A stretch of 64,000 nucleotides of DNA from [Phialemoniopsis] sp. UDSM-2020 (Eukaryota > Ascomycota > Sordariomycetes > Thyridiales > Thyridiaceae), in the NCBI GenBank assembly GCA_018873225.1, contig JAEILZ010000001.1:3348001-3412000 (forward strand), given 5' to 3'. Below the pieces are notes generated by a model, which saw nothing but the letters and a program-made list of their open reading frames with translations, searched no databases and was not told where the DNA came from. A program made the translations under genes and the position numbers. Below are positions 35,461-48,308 of this stretch, piece by piece. Position 1 is the stretch's first letter; each line of letters begins with the position of its first letter.

Positions 35461-38400
35461 ATGGGAGCTAAGGGCATCGATATGGAGGCCCTGTCTCCTA
35501 GGGATATCAATGCTCAGCGACCACGCGCAACAAACGACCTCAAGACAAAGGCTGCGGCTCAATTGAAAGCCAACAAAGAGAAGGAGCATCCACCGCCACC
35601 GCCTCCGAATGTCACTGAGCCACCCAGCGCGGACCGGAAAGATGGGGCAGTCTATCAGGTCGGGAAGTTACTGGGAAAGGGTGGATTTGCCATCTGCTAC
35701 GAGGGTCAGCTAGCCGGCACCCGAAAGCGTTATGCTCTGAAGATCGTCAAGAGCAAGATGCCTGCAAAAATGGAGCAAAAGGTAAGAGGCGTTATCCATG
35801 CTCCAGAGACACCATGACGCTGACAACCCTGATGTTCAGTTTCAAACCGAATTGCAGATTCACTCCAAGATGCGACAGCGAAACATTGTCCAGTTTCTGC
35901 GAGCCTTCTCTTTTGAAAACTCCACATACCTCGTCATGGAGGTTTGTACCAACGGTTCGCTCATGGACATGGTCAAGCGGAGGAAGGGTGTTACCGAGGC
36001 TGAGGTACGCTTCTATGGTGTCCAGATCGCCGGCGCCATCAAATACATGCACTCGAAGGGTATCATCCATCGGGATCTGAAGATGGGCAACATCTTTTTG
36101 GACAGGAATATGAACGCCAAGATTGGAGATTTCGGGTTAGCAGCTTTGGTAGTTACCGGCCGCGATATGCAAACCATCCGAAGGACGACACTCTGTGGCA
36201 CCCCCAACTATATTGCCCCCGAGATTCTTGAGAAAGGGAAGAAGGGCCATGACCACATGGTCGACATTTGGAGTTTGGGCATTATAATGTGAGTCGCCGT
36301 GCTACCTCGTCTACTTTCCACATCGGTATTGACTGACCTACCTAGGTTCGCGATGCTCACATCTAAGCCCCCATTCCAATCGTCTACAACTGATGAGATC
36401 TATCGCCGGGCACGGGAGCGGGATTACGAATGGCCTTTGGCCGACGCGAGATATATCAGTGCCGAGGCTAAGGATCTCGTTGCTGATATGCTCGAAGAGG
36501 CAGACAAGCGGCCAGAACCTGATCAGATTGTGGAGCACCCGTTCTTCATCTCCGGATACTTGCCAAAGGAGTCCGACATGACTTCCAAATTGCGCGAGAC
36601 TCCCCCGTCAGATGACTGCTTTTACGAGTACACCACGGACTACCATGTTCAGGCACGAAACTTCGAGGCATTGAAACAAATGTGCCGCGAATGCGAGGTG
36701 GGACCATGGTGTGAGACAAAGCTTGTACATAAGCCCGTCTGGAAAGAGGTGGCAGCTGAGGAGCAGGCCGGGCTTACACCCGTTATCCCGCTCGTGGAAG
36801 GAATTGTTTACAGGCCCTTTGATGACTGGCTCAAAGAGAACCAACTTCAGCGGAGCTTTGCACCGCAGCAAGCTGCCAAGTTGGTGGATCGCACATTCAA
36901 CACCACCTACAGGTCTGATGACTTGAGCAGTCTGTCGCAAAAGGCTTCCACCGGTCTTCTACGGGCACCACCCCAGAGTTTTGCTGCACAACAGCGAGCG
37001 CAGAACAGACCTGCAGGCACTCTACGTGGAGTTCAAACCCTGGAAAACGTTACGAAGCCTGTCGGCACACTGGTTCGGTCGAGAAGTAAGGGCCAGGTGC
37101 CCTTGACAAACCCGCTATCAGTCGAGAGCCATGAGCAGGCGACAAAGGCTATCACGAGGAGCACTCGGACACACTTGCCCAGCAGCCGGACGGTGCCCTT
37201 GCCAGAGAGAAACGCAACAGCAACGATGAAGGAGCTGCCATCGCGACCAAGGGCACCCACACCTGACAACTCCGAGAGACAAACCCTGCTCAGCCCCGCA
37301 GAGTACCAGGAGCGTGTTCCAGGCAGTAGACCAGATGTGGTCCTTCACCGGCTGCAAAAGCTCCAGGGGGAGCTGGAGCGGGCACTGAATGCTCGATCCA
37401 TGGCTTATATCTCCTCGAAGGAGAAAACGCCAGCACCGCCACAGATTGTTGTGAAGTGGGTTGATTACACAAACAAGTTCGGCCTGGGCTACATCCTGAA
37501 TGACGGGAATGTTGGGTGTATTATACGGAGTATCCCTACCAATGACAGCGGGCGGCCCGGTCTTTTACCACCTGTGTGTATCATTGTACATGGTGCCGAG
37601 CGTCATATTCAGCGAAAGGACGACCCCAGCTACCCCGATAGGCATCAGATCGTCCCAATGACGGAGGGCATCTACTTCTACGAAAACAAGGGCGAGGACG
37701 GTCAGGTTCGGGTCCGTGTTGATCCGGAGAACTTCCGCGTCTCTCTCGGTTACGACGGCGTGCCTGGCAAACTAGCAGCGGGAAGAGACACGTATGAGCA
37801 CCGGAAGAGGGAGCGTATCGTGTTATGGAAGAAATTCGCCAACTATATGCTCGCTTACGGGCGAGAGCTCGACGGAACCACCGAGGAGGACTCTATCAAG
37901 GCTCCGACGCTGACAGACCCGAACGCTGCCCCCAGCGACGTCGTGACCTTTTATCAGCGATTCGGAGATGTTAGTTGCTGGGTATTCTGCGACGGGCATC
38001 TTCAGGTAAGGCTCCCTCGTGTATCAGATTAATCAATGCCTTGATATTAACATCACGTTAGTTCAACTTCCCCGACCACACGAAGATTATGCTCGACGCC
38101 ACTGGTACCTGGTGTCATTTCTGGCACCTACCCGAGGGTGCTGCTCAAAAGCTCGCCGTTTCCGGTGTTCTCGACGAGGCCTCTCTCGACGAGCGCACCG
38201 TTCTTTCTTACCCCCTCCAGACGCTTCTTAACTTCAATGTTGCCTCCAAGTCGTCGACTCGTCGCCGGCCAGAGATCGCGCCGGAGCTTCAAGGGATCCC
38301 CACAGCCAACGACTTCCGGCGCAAGATCGATTTCATCAAGAACGTCGTCCGCGAGTGGGTGAGCAACGGTGGCATCGGCAACAGCGACATGAGCCGCGAG

Positions 38401-38577
38401 GGTCGACTACGGTGGAACGGCGTCCGCGATCTCAAGGCTGTACCGATCCCGACCAAGCATGTCTGGGTCACGATTGGGGCGCGCTGGGGAGATGGGCGAT
38501 GCTCAGCTTTCGTGGACCCGCGCAAACCAATGGAGCTCGGGCCAGACATCGACGAGAGCAAGAAGAAGAGCGGGTGA
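35461..38577 (+). CDS. cdc5: Polo-like kinase (Cdc5/PlkA)
   Basis: Four exons: 35461-35781, 35840-36288, 36346-38005 and 38062-38577, giving 981 aa. The kinase domain (about residues 65-335) has GKGGFAICYEG, ALKIVKSK, HRDLKMGNIF, DFGLAALV, the activation loop TTLCGTPNYIAPE and DIWSLGIIMF. After a disordered linker come two polo boxes, about 627-715 (KWVDYTNKFGLGYILNDG) and about 790-850 (FYQRFGDVSCWVFCDGHLQ into FNFPDHTKIML). The domain order is diagnostic for Polo kinase, which phosphorylates cell-cycle targets from mitotic entry to septation, targeted by the polo boxes to primed phospho-sites. The C-terminal extension beyond the second polo box is long, about 130 residues, as in filamentous fungi. 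Confidence 0.96.
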
Positions 38578-39634
38578 GAGAGTCGTTGGGCCTATAAAGC
38601 CCCTTTTGAGTTTGGAGGCGCGACTATTGGACAGGGCTAATGTGTGATGATGATACAACCACGTGGAGTGCTGGAGTTGAGGATGAGGAAGAGCATGCCC
38701 GTTACGACGATTTATGGATACGACACCTTGCTTCCTGCGTCTGCTTCTTCTTCATACCTATATTTATTGTTGTCCGCCTAGGGACTTCCTGTGTTTCACG
38801 GGTAGTTGCTATCAAGCGGATCTAATCATTCTACCCTTCCCTGTTTTCTGTTACTGCCATGAACGGGCTGGGTTTTGCTTTTACAAGGGCGTTATTCCTT
38901 TTGCCATCATGACAGACGGCGTTAGACAAGAATTAGCTTTTCCATTTCTCCTATTATTTCAAGTCTCGTTAGCATGATACTACACTGTTTCCAACTCCCC
39001 GTGAGACCTTTGTTTGGCTTGGCGAACGTGTGAATATCCTCTGGAGTCATATTCTACATGACTGAATTGTACGTCACGAGTCTAATTACGGAACATCGAA
39101 TTGTCCAAAATCAGGATTGCAACTGGAATGTCTCTTGAAGATGTCAAGCTTGGATCTGATGCTAGGAGTGTATTATCCGAGGACAACGCTGTCTGATTAT
39201 CCAAATTACATCGAGGCATATGTGTTATGTATATATATGTACATCGTTCATCACAACCGCTTTCTCGCAGAAACAGACCGAAACGTTCAATAACGGCAAA
39301 ACAAATAGGTATCTCTCAGAAGAAAAGAACAGGGAAGAAGCAGAAGAGAACCGAAACGAGAAAGACAACCAAGATCGACGCCCAAGTGCATATCCCGTAG
39401 TATATAGGCAAGCAAACCTCGCGGAGAGATTGGGGAGTCAGTATGTTCCATCACTGGCAGCACCAGGCCTCGCAAACCCCTTGCAATACCATCGTCAAGT
39501 CCGAACCAACGCCAGATGCCTCTTCCAATTATATACCCACCCTTCTTTGATCTTGTGGCACTCCGCACCGGAGTTGCATAGGTACACACCCTCCAATTGC
39601 AGCTTTCGAGAACCTTATTTCCTTGGTTCAGAAC
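38578..39634. other. Convergent 3' intergenic region
   Basis: About 1 kb between the ends of the Polo kinase (+) and WD40 (-) genes. T-rich and A-rich runs, including TATATATAT at 39229-39237, fit two 3' flanks. No gene seen. Confidence 0.45.
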
Positions 39635-41959
39635 TCAAAAGGGCTCGAGGTCCGCCACAGCCGCGTCCCGGACGCGCCGCCGCGCCCGCACGCGCCTCCT
39701 CCACTCCTCGGCCCGCGAGATGTCCGACACCTGGGCCGGCCAGTCGAAATCCATGCCGCGGTCCCAGCGCAGGTCCGACGGCGCCATGCCCATGGCGGCG
39801 CCGCCGCCGTACGTGAAGACGTCGTCGTTGTGCACGGCCTCGAAGCCGCCGCCGCAGCGCTCGAGCCGGATGACGCCCCCGCGCCAGGAGTCGCAGCTCA
39901 GCGCGTACAGGTCCTGCCCGCCGTTGGCGAAAGTGACGCCGCCGAGCTCGCCAAAGATGTCAAAGGTCTGCTTGGCCGCGAAGGTCTGGGCGTCGATGAT
40001 GTTGACAAAGTCGGCCTCCTCGGCGGCGACGAGGACGCGCCGGCCCGAGCCGGCGGGCGAGAACTTGAGGCAGCGGGCGCCGGCGAGCTCGGTCCGGATG
40101 GTGCACACGGGCGAGGCTTTGCCGCTCGAGTCGGTCCACCGCCTCGCGTCCCAGATCTTGACGAAGCGGTCCTGGAAGCCGGTCGCCACGGTGTACCCAT
40201 CGTCGGCCCAGTCGCAGGCGAAGCCGTAGTCCCTGTGGCCCTCGAGCTCGCACAAGATGTCCGGCTTGTTGCCGGTATAGCGCTCGGGTTCGGCGGCCGT
40301 GATGAAAACATTGGTATGGTCGCCGACCATGACGCGAAGGCGGCCGTCGGGTGACACAGCGGTGCAGTTGAGAGCGAACCTGAACTTGGTTTCGTGGAGG
40401 AATGTCTCGGTGGCGAGGTCGAGGCCACGGAAGGCAAGGTCATTAGATGCAAATGCCGCATGTGGCGTGGCAGATCTTCGCGGGATATGCAATTGGACGT
40501 GATTCGTTATGCCGCTGACATCGGAGGTGACTGTGCCCTCGTGGAGCTCATTTTCGCCGTCGATGAACTCAGAGTTGAAGTTGCGTATACAATACCGGCC
40601 ATTGAAACTGCCAGCAACCAACAAGCCATAATCGGCGGCCAAAGACGTTATCTGGGCCTGGTGGCTAGAATCGAACTGTAAAGCAATATTACTTTGGCCC
40701 GTGAGCGGATTCAGGCCATGCACAGCACTGGCACTCGTATAGAAGACGCGGTCCCTGGACGTGCTAGCCAAGACGTTGCGCAATTGGAAGTGAGCCAGGT
40801 GGACATTGCGACGGATGTTCATCTGTTTGAACCTGAAGAAGCTTTCATCTGGTGTTGGTACCATGCTGACAAGCCGAGGCTGAAGCAAACCCAGTTAGCA
40901 ACAAGCTCTGGTTTGACGCGGCGTCAATCATTAATTGGCACTTACATTGAAATGGTCTGACCCATGTTTGTTCACGTAGTTCTTGTAGGTGTGGCTTCTC
41001 TGTGCGCGGGCTAGACTTCTGGACACGCCGAGATACTCCCAATTTATGCCTTGTACGTCGTACTTGTCACCCTCGAGATCGTCGTACCGTATGCGGTCGG
41101 TCCGCAGTGAGCCAACCTGCTCGGCAACCTTGAGGGTATCCGGGAAGCGACCCTTGGCGCGGCTATTGGACAATTGGAAGCGCCGGCTATGCAACGCCCA
41201 CTCTTCCAGAAACTGGTGCAAGGATAGATTTCCAGGGTTAAGTGTGTGGTGGTTCGGAGTGCTGAATGCAAAAAAGTCGTCGGTTGCCAGGATCTCGCCA
41301 GCGTTCATGAATGCGTCGGGAACCAATTCGTCGTCGTCATGAGGATGGCCGTGAGGTATGGCCCACTCGGCCGCCATGCCTGGTGTATCCACGCCGGCCC
41401 AATCGGGTCCTTCATAAGGGGTCACAGAACCATAGAGAAAGGAAGCAAAAGTACCCCAATGGGTCTCTTGGTGATCGGTTTCGGAGAAGTCGTCATCGTA
41501 GGATGGCGAGGGCAAGTTGTCGAATGGAATTGCGCCGGCTTCACCCATATGCAATGCTGCTGAGGCTTGAGCAAGTGACCCGAAGAAGCTGCCCAGGGGT
41601 GCACCGCCGTCCTCCATGAAGTCTTCCTCGTCGGATGTGTATATGTCCAAGTCGTCATAGAGGCTCATTTGCTGGTGGTGATGCTGGTGCACCGGGGGTG
41701 GCGCCTCGGAGTTGTAGTCCATCGTGCTGTTGTTCTCGTCCGCGTCCTCGTCGCCCTGGTCACTGACTATGCTGCTGCTGTATCCATTGGAGATATCATG
41801 GACATGATGTTCCTCCTGGCCGTCGGACGCAACGGAAGTGAGTGAAGTTGCAGAAGACGGGGACGAGAAGGCAGTGGGGTTGTGGCTCAGGTCGGGATTG
41901 AGGTTCGGACGGTGTTGGACTGCTGAGATTGGGTTGAAAGTGTTCTCATCCGGGCGCAT
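39635..41959 (-). CDS. WD40-repeat protein
   Basis: Two exons, 41959-40946 and 40879-39635, joined across a 66-nt intron with branch GCTAAC, give 752 aa. The first ~330 residues are Asp/Glu/Ser/His-rich and probably disordered, ending in a conserved-looking block (SLARAQRSHTYKNYVNKHGS). The second exon encodes a beta-propeller with blades such as AVSPDGRLRVMVGDHTNVF, DYGFACDWADDGYTVATGF and DRFVKIWDARRW, so FVKIWD is a clear WD dipeptide blade. It belongs to a fungal WD40 family that I think carries the DUF2415 label; function is unknown to me. WD40 propellers are scaffolds, so it probably works within a complex. Confidence 0.88.
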
Positions 41960-44559
41960 CGTTGTCAGGGCTTAGCACTTCCTTATGTCAACGACACTTG
42001 CCCGGTCAGGGGCATTGGGATGTGTTTCGCGGCGCAGCTTGTTGCGGTGGCGGCGATCTAATTGGGGGGGTTGCTTGAGTCCTGTTGGTATAATATACGG
42101 TCGTCCGAGTTGGCGCTATGTTGAGGCAGAACAGAGTTTCGGTAAGCGTTGTTCTGTTGGTTGTCTCTCTTTTGTTTCTTATGCGCGAAGTTGCAGGCAG
42201 CTTTGCTTTTTGCGCCTTTCTTTTGTGGTGTTGGTGCTGGTGTTGGAGGGGGGGGGGGGAATGCAGGTGGTGGTTGTGGTGGTGGAAGCTGGAGTCGGAT
42301 GGTGACAGACAGGGTGACCTTGATTAGTGGATCACGAAGCCGCCTCCAGTGGGTTGGTTGGGGGGTCCGGGAGAGTTAACCTTGTGGATGGATGGATTAA
42401 ACCGGGTCGTTTCTGGTGGCTTAAGGAGTACCACACCGACAAGTTACCAGGTCTCTACCACCTCGAGGTGCGGCTTGTCGACGTAATGACCGCTAATAGC
42501 CATGAAACTTAATAATCCCCGCGTGCCTCTTCATCACCTTTCAGGGTCTCATCCATGGTACCAGAATCGAGACCGACTGAACTAACAAACTAGCGAGCCA
42601 ATCCCACCGCAGAGGAGCTGATTCCGTTCGACACAACAACGATACAAAGCAAAGAGGCAACGATCGTGCGATCGAAACACGACCGCTACAGTTTTGTCAT
42701 ATGCCGTTGCGGCCATGCCTTCAAAATGCTCAAAGTGATGCGAGGTCCCCACTTGTATGTAAGTGCACCTTGAGGTACAGGCGGGTATGTAGGAACGTCG
42801 GTAAGCTTGCCAGTAGTGCTTAGGTACGTGGACCAAGATCGAGACACATTGGAGATGGGTGCTCTCGTGGACACTTCCCCAAATGTCTGAGCGAAGAAGG
42901 ACCCCGGACAACCGGAAACAAGTGCTGTCTGTGCGGCCCAGCCAACCCGAATATCACTACCACGAAGCTGTACGTAAAAGGGCAGGCAGTTCAAGGATAT
43001 AGTTATCTGCAACACACAGCGCATCCTCGAATTGACATGTCCCAACGACCCCTTTCGCTAGGAATAACGACAGGTCATATACAGCAGTGCCACTCGTAGA
43101 AACCGGTCAGGGCACATCCCACGCTTTGGTATGATAGCTTAGAAATGAGAGTCCTCCGCGCGTGTTCTCTTCTTGCACTCATAGACTCTGTTGACGACCC
43201 GTTTGCGCAACCCAGCTTGGGCGACTTGATATGACTTGCTCGTGCCAACTCCCTCCGGGACTCGCTCGCCCTTTACTCTTCAAGTCCCCAGATCCTCCAC
43301 TACTCCAAAGAGCGTTCTCTCAAGCCGTTCCCTGGCCAACCTTGCAATGGGAACTTAATGTCGTGGTTGGCAGTGGTTGATCTGTCCCGGGGAGGCCCCC
43401 GCACGGCTAAGTACAGTATCCTGGCGGGAGTCTACGTCAAACGAGCAGGCGACCGGGCACAACTACAAGTTAGCTATGGTGTGCTAGTAAAATTGCCTCG
43501 AGTATCAATCAAACCACCAAATCTTATCAGATGGCCAACTTTCCCAGTTGTAGTAGGTCTTTCCAGCTCTGGAATTTCCCTCCCGGGCTGATACATCACA
43601 TCTCATCTGCCAACAGCCACCATGAGCTCGATTATCACTTCTGCCCATCTCACACCGGTATACCTAATAGGGTAGTTGGCAATGGAACAAGAGGTCCGAA
43701 GAAGGGGTCTTTTAGAGACTTGGAATGGACACGTAACTTTGCTGAGATGTGATTTCCAGTCCCCCCCTTCTTCCTCGGCGCGGAGACTTGCGGTGCTGGC
43801 TCCGACCTCTCTGATTTGCTCGAGATATTCACTGCCTGGCTGCTGCTGTCGTGGCCCGTCCCGGCAAGAGGCATGGCACCAGGCCAGGCTCCCCTTACCC
43901 GCGACAGCCACACGTGTAACCTCCCCTGGGCTATATCACAGCCTTTATAAGCCTTGAGCCTGCCTGACCACTATGCGAGAATATCCGTGCGACAACGTAT
44001 CCGTCGACGTGCATGTTTTGTCCCGAGAGCCAGTCTTTCTTGATGGTATTTCAAAATCACGCATGTGAAACAAGATGTCTGTCTGCTCAGAAATAAGCAG
44101 AAGGGTCGTCTGCATGACGATTTTAAGTGAGTAAGAAGTTGTTATTACTCTCAAACTCTAAGGAGTCGAGAAGACGACGAGAGGGAGAAAAAGGTAGTCT
44201 GCAAACAAGACTATTTACATTTCCTGAAAGGCCCCGACAATGTCTCTTTATCAAAATAGTAAAAACGCCTTCTGTAGTGACGCCGCTGTGCCCTCCAGTC
44301 CCAAACCCCTTTCCAGATATGCCAAACTGCCGGCCTTACACTCCATCACAGGCACGCAAGACAGTGCTGCCGCGAGCTAATGGAAGATGGGCAGGACGGC
44401 AGTGGAAAATACAAAGCAGTACAAGAAAGTAAAACCCCTCTCCATCATTATAATGCCAAATATTCAGTCCGCTCCTTACAATCGTAAGAGGAACGCTCCC
44501 CCGTGATGCTAAAGTATGTTTCGTTGCACGCCAGCAATGACTTTGGTTCGCTTGCTCGT
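41960..44559. other. Gene-free interval
   Basis: About 2.6 kb between the WD40 start (-) and the chitin synthase stop (-). A run of 12 G at 42248-42259 lies in a G-rich stretch, C-rich on the minus strand, consistent with the WD40 gene leader. Small frames elsewhere look random. Confidence 0.4.
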
Positions 44560-47500
44560 TCAGGCATCCGAATAGTACTCCTCGTAATGCTGATGGCCCG
44601 GTGTCATCGTCCAGGTGCCACCGTTGTTACTGCTGCCTCCAACCATGTTCTCCTTAGAGCCCCAGTAGTTGCTCCTGGTACGGCGGTCGCGTTCAAACTC
44701 GGCCCACCGCTTCATCGTGATCTTACTGCTGTCAAACTCGCCCTCGTACTCGATGCCCGCTTTCTTTGTCTTCTCACCCGCCGTCTTGCGAGTGTCGCCC
44801 CATGAGAAGTCGTCAAACTTCCAGAAAGCGTACGTTGGCAGGACGAAGTTCCAAATGGGCAGAGACAACAGGTAGATGAACATCCAGATGACGTAGGACC
44901 AGGAGTGAGCCGTGACGACGATGAGAACCGCCGGGAGACCAAGAATCAAACCGAGAAGCACCAAGGGAATAATCTGGGGCGGTTGGTGGATGATAGAAAT
45001 GATCACTGTGGCGAAGTTAGTTTTGACACATGACTGACAATCATGATTTCGAAGAACTTACCAACGTAGAAGGTGAAAGCAATGGCAGCTGGCAGCACCA
45101 GAGTACCAATCAGCTCGATACCGATGATGAACTGCATACTAAAGCAGAAGGTACCACAGAGATCTCGCACAAGAACAAGCTCCATCAGGTTGTGGATGGT
45201 AGAGTTGATCCATCGTCGACGCTGCGAAAGCAGAACGCTGAACTCCTCGGGGACGGTAGTCTTGCAGACGGCTTGCGGGACGAAGACTTGCTTGCGCTTG
45301 GGGAAAGTCCGCAACATGAGCGTGGTCAGGTAGCGATCCTCACCCAGCAAGAGCAAATTCTTCTTGTGTAGCGTATCCACGACATTCTCCGAATAGTGCT
45401 CAACGACGTCGGGGTTAGCCAGGATGGGAACCCAGTAGTTCTGGGCACCCTTCGGGGCTTTGATCCGGTACATGCAGAAACAGCCGGGCAAGCAAGTGAC
45501 ACCGCCAAAGACGGACTCGAACGACTTGGACAGATGATGCGAGATGAAGTACTCAAAGACCTGGATCGCAGACACCCAGCTGGCTCGCTTGTTGGCAATT
45601 TTCGTCTCGCCACAGAGGCCCATGATTTCGGGATCCTTGACCATGGCGGAGATCATGTGAGTGAGACTGTCGGGGAAGACCTTTGTATCAGCGTCGACCA
45701 TGAGCACTATCTCGTAGTAGTCGGGCGAAATTCCGGTAACCTTCCATAAACCATTGAACATTTCGTACTCGAGTTCTGTCATGCGCTCGTCAAACATCAC
45801 CTTCTGGAGGAAAGACATGAGGATGATTTGACTGTCGCGCTTGCCACGGTTGCCTGGCTTGGCCTTGACGGCCTCGTCAGGGGTACCGCATTTGACCACA
45901 ACCATCATGGGAACTCGCTGCTGCTTGTCGAGAGGGATGCGCGAGTCGGCGCCGTAGTCGTAGAAACCCGAGTAGATCTTGGCCATATTGTGCCTCTTGG
46001 AACCGCTTGCGACAGCGACGTACGAGAAAGCTTCTACTTCTTCAGGGAGAATTGTGTGGTCCTTGACCATGCCGAGGACGATATCAGGTGTCGACATTGA
46101 CTCGCCTTTGCCTTTGATGATGCCGTCGCAAACCATGAGAATGACCTTGTGGCTGTTGGGATAGTCAGTCATGGCGATCGAGTCAAGAGTGGACCGGATA
46201 CCAAGTTCTCCTTCGGAGTAGGCCGTGACGAGGCAAATAGCGTGAGCAAGAGGGAAACCGAAGGGCATCCAGTCCGACGGCGGCTGAGGAACGACTGCCT
46301 CATGGATGAAGCCGGCAGGGCCGGGACCATCTGTAGGGCTAACACTGCTGTTGTAGGGGTCAGACTTGAGGAAGCTGGTGCGACTATCGTTGCCCTGGCG
46401 GTAGATCGAATTGGGATGCAAGAGCTGGCCGCCTCCGGTTGCCTGGCTTGCCATGGTGGTGGGCATAACCTTACTGTTGCGCGGGTTGCGGTCTGCGCCG
46501 TAGACAGTCGAGAAGCGAGAGGTAGTTGGGAGAAAGGTGCTGCTGCGCTTGCTGACCCGATCGGAGCCTGTACCAGCCACGCTGCTGCCCATATCACCTG
46601 GCATGCGGACAGGAGCGCGATAGATATCCTCGCTCCAATCCTCAATCTGACGGTTACGCTTGCGCTTGTCGGACGACTGTGACGTTTTCGCGGCGGCATA
46701 TGTTTTGCTGATGAACCACTGGAAGATAATGGCCAGGCAAAAACGAGAGACGACAACTGCCAAGATGAGAACCAGTGACACGTAAAGAACAACCTTGGAA
46801 GCAATGCATCCGACCGTGTCGGTGTCAACAGTCCCAACCTTGATGAGTTCCTCGAAACACTCGGCAAGTCCCTTGTCCCCAGATGACTGGAACACTCTGG
46901 TGACATCGCGGCCGTGAATGGCCTGGTTGGCAGGGCTCTGCTTGTCACGGAGCTCCTTCATGCGGTTGGGGATCACAACCTGTGTCTCGTCGAACCAGTA
47001 CAAAAGATCCAGGTCTAAGACGTTGCCCGAGTACACAATCAAGTTTCTCGAGCTGTTCTTGATATCGTCCCACTTGAAATAGACGTCTGCAGTACCGCGG
47101 AACTGGGTGTAGAACGCCTCTCGGCTGTAGGGAGTGGTGTGACAGCCGTAGCCCAGATAGTACGGGAAGGTCATGTTAGGCTTTGACGAACCATCTTGGT
47201 TGAAGGTCGTGCAGGGGAAGTACCAGGCCAGATTGTTGCTCGAGTCGGTTGGAATTTCAGAGTTCGGCGTGCGTGTGATGATGTTCTTGCACTTGCCGTT
47301 GACGTTCTGAAAGAGGAAGCTCCCATCCTCACCGCCATATTTGTGCGGAAGATCGTAGATGATTTTAGGCAACTTGTTCTCTTGGGTCCTCGGAATGCCT
47401 TCTGCTATCGGGTGGCGAGTCGAGTCCATGTCGTAGGCCACTCCGTGGAAAATCATGAAACCATTGTCAACCTCGTTGACGCGCAGACGAACAGCGGGCT

Positions 47501-48308
47501 GGCCACAGACTGCCTGGTTGAAACCGAACGTCAGGAAACCAACGAAGCCCATGATCAGAAGGATGATGCTAATCAGTCCCATCTTCTCGCGCCAGGCTCT
47601 CCGCTGGGCCTTGGCCGGCTTGCCGAAGCATCGCAGAATGAAATCGGGGCACCAGAACGTGACGATGGCGCAGTACACGTTCCAGACACTGGGTGGCCGA
47701 ATCTGCTCGGCTTGGTGCTTTTCCTTTTCGCGTGCTTTCCGGCCTTCCTTCTTGATCTTTCCGTTCTTAACTTGGCCAGATGTCCTCCGCCTCGTGCGGC
47801 TCGATTTCTCGGCTTCGGCACTGTTAGTTCGACTGCTCAATCGCCTGCCGGGTGTGCCATCCGACATGGCGTCTCCGACTCGAGAGCTGCCAGAAACATC
47901 AGTGGTTCCCGCAACATCCTCAAGAATCGGGTCGTTTCCTGTAGAGGAGGGCATCACGTTCATATTCGCAGCGTGTTTCCTGTAGTAGTAGTTGGGGTGG
48001 TCCTTTCCGATCTTGTTTCGCTCGGGCCTGATCAGGCTCCTTTTTCTTTGAAATGGCTGAGGGGTGCCGCTCTCGCCGCGGTCGTCGGCGGGAGATAAGG
48101 GCATTTGCTCTGTGTTCCCATTAGGAGATGGCGGTAGAGTATCTGCAAAAGATGTTACCGAACCCCCATTGTAATGCTGCTGCCCTGCTACGCGATGATA
48201 GCCCGACTCGGGGTCGGCAGCTGGACGCTGCCGACGGGGAGGTGAGTGTCGATAGGCATTTCGCTCGTCGTAGCTGGGTGCTGCTCCCGGCCTTTCGGGG
48301 AGAGACAT
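44560..48308 (-). CDS. chs4: Chitin synthase, class IV (Chs3 homologue)
   Basis: Two coding exons, 48308-45062 and 45005-44560 (56-nt intron), give 1230 aa, the usual class IV length. A disordered basic N-terminus leads to a membrane segment ([20 protein letters not shown]), then a cytochrome b5-like lumenal region ([22 protein letters not shown]) and a second membrane segment near residue 510. The catalytic domain has [13 protein letters not shown] (about 873), [11 protein letters not shown] (about 988) and the hallmark QRRRW (about 1031), then C-terminal membrane spans and the conserved FSWGDTR. No myosin head is present, which excludes classes V and VII. It polymerises UDP-GlcNAc into wall and septal chitin at the plasma membrane. 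A 5'-UTR intron ends four bases before the ATG. Confidence 0.96.
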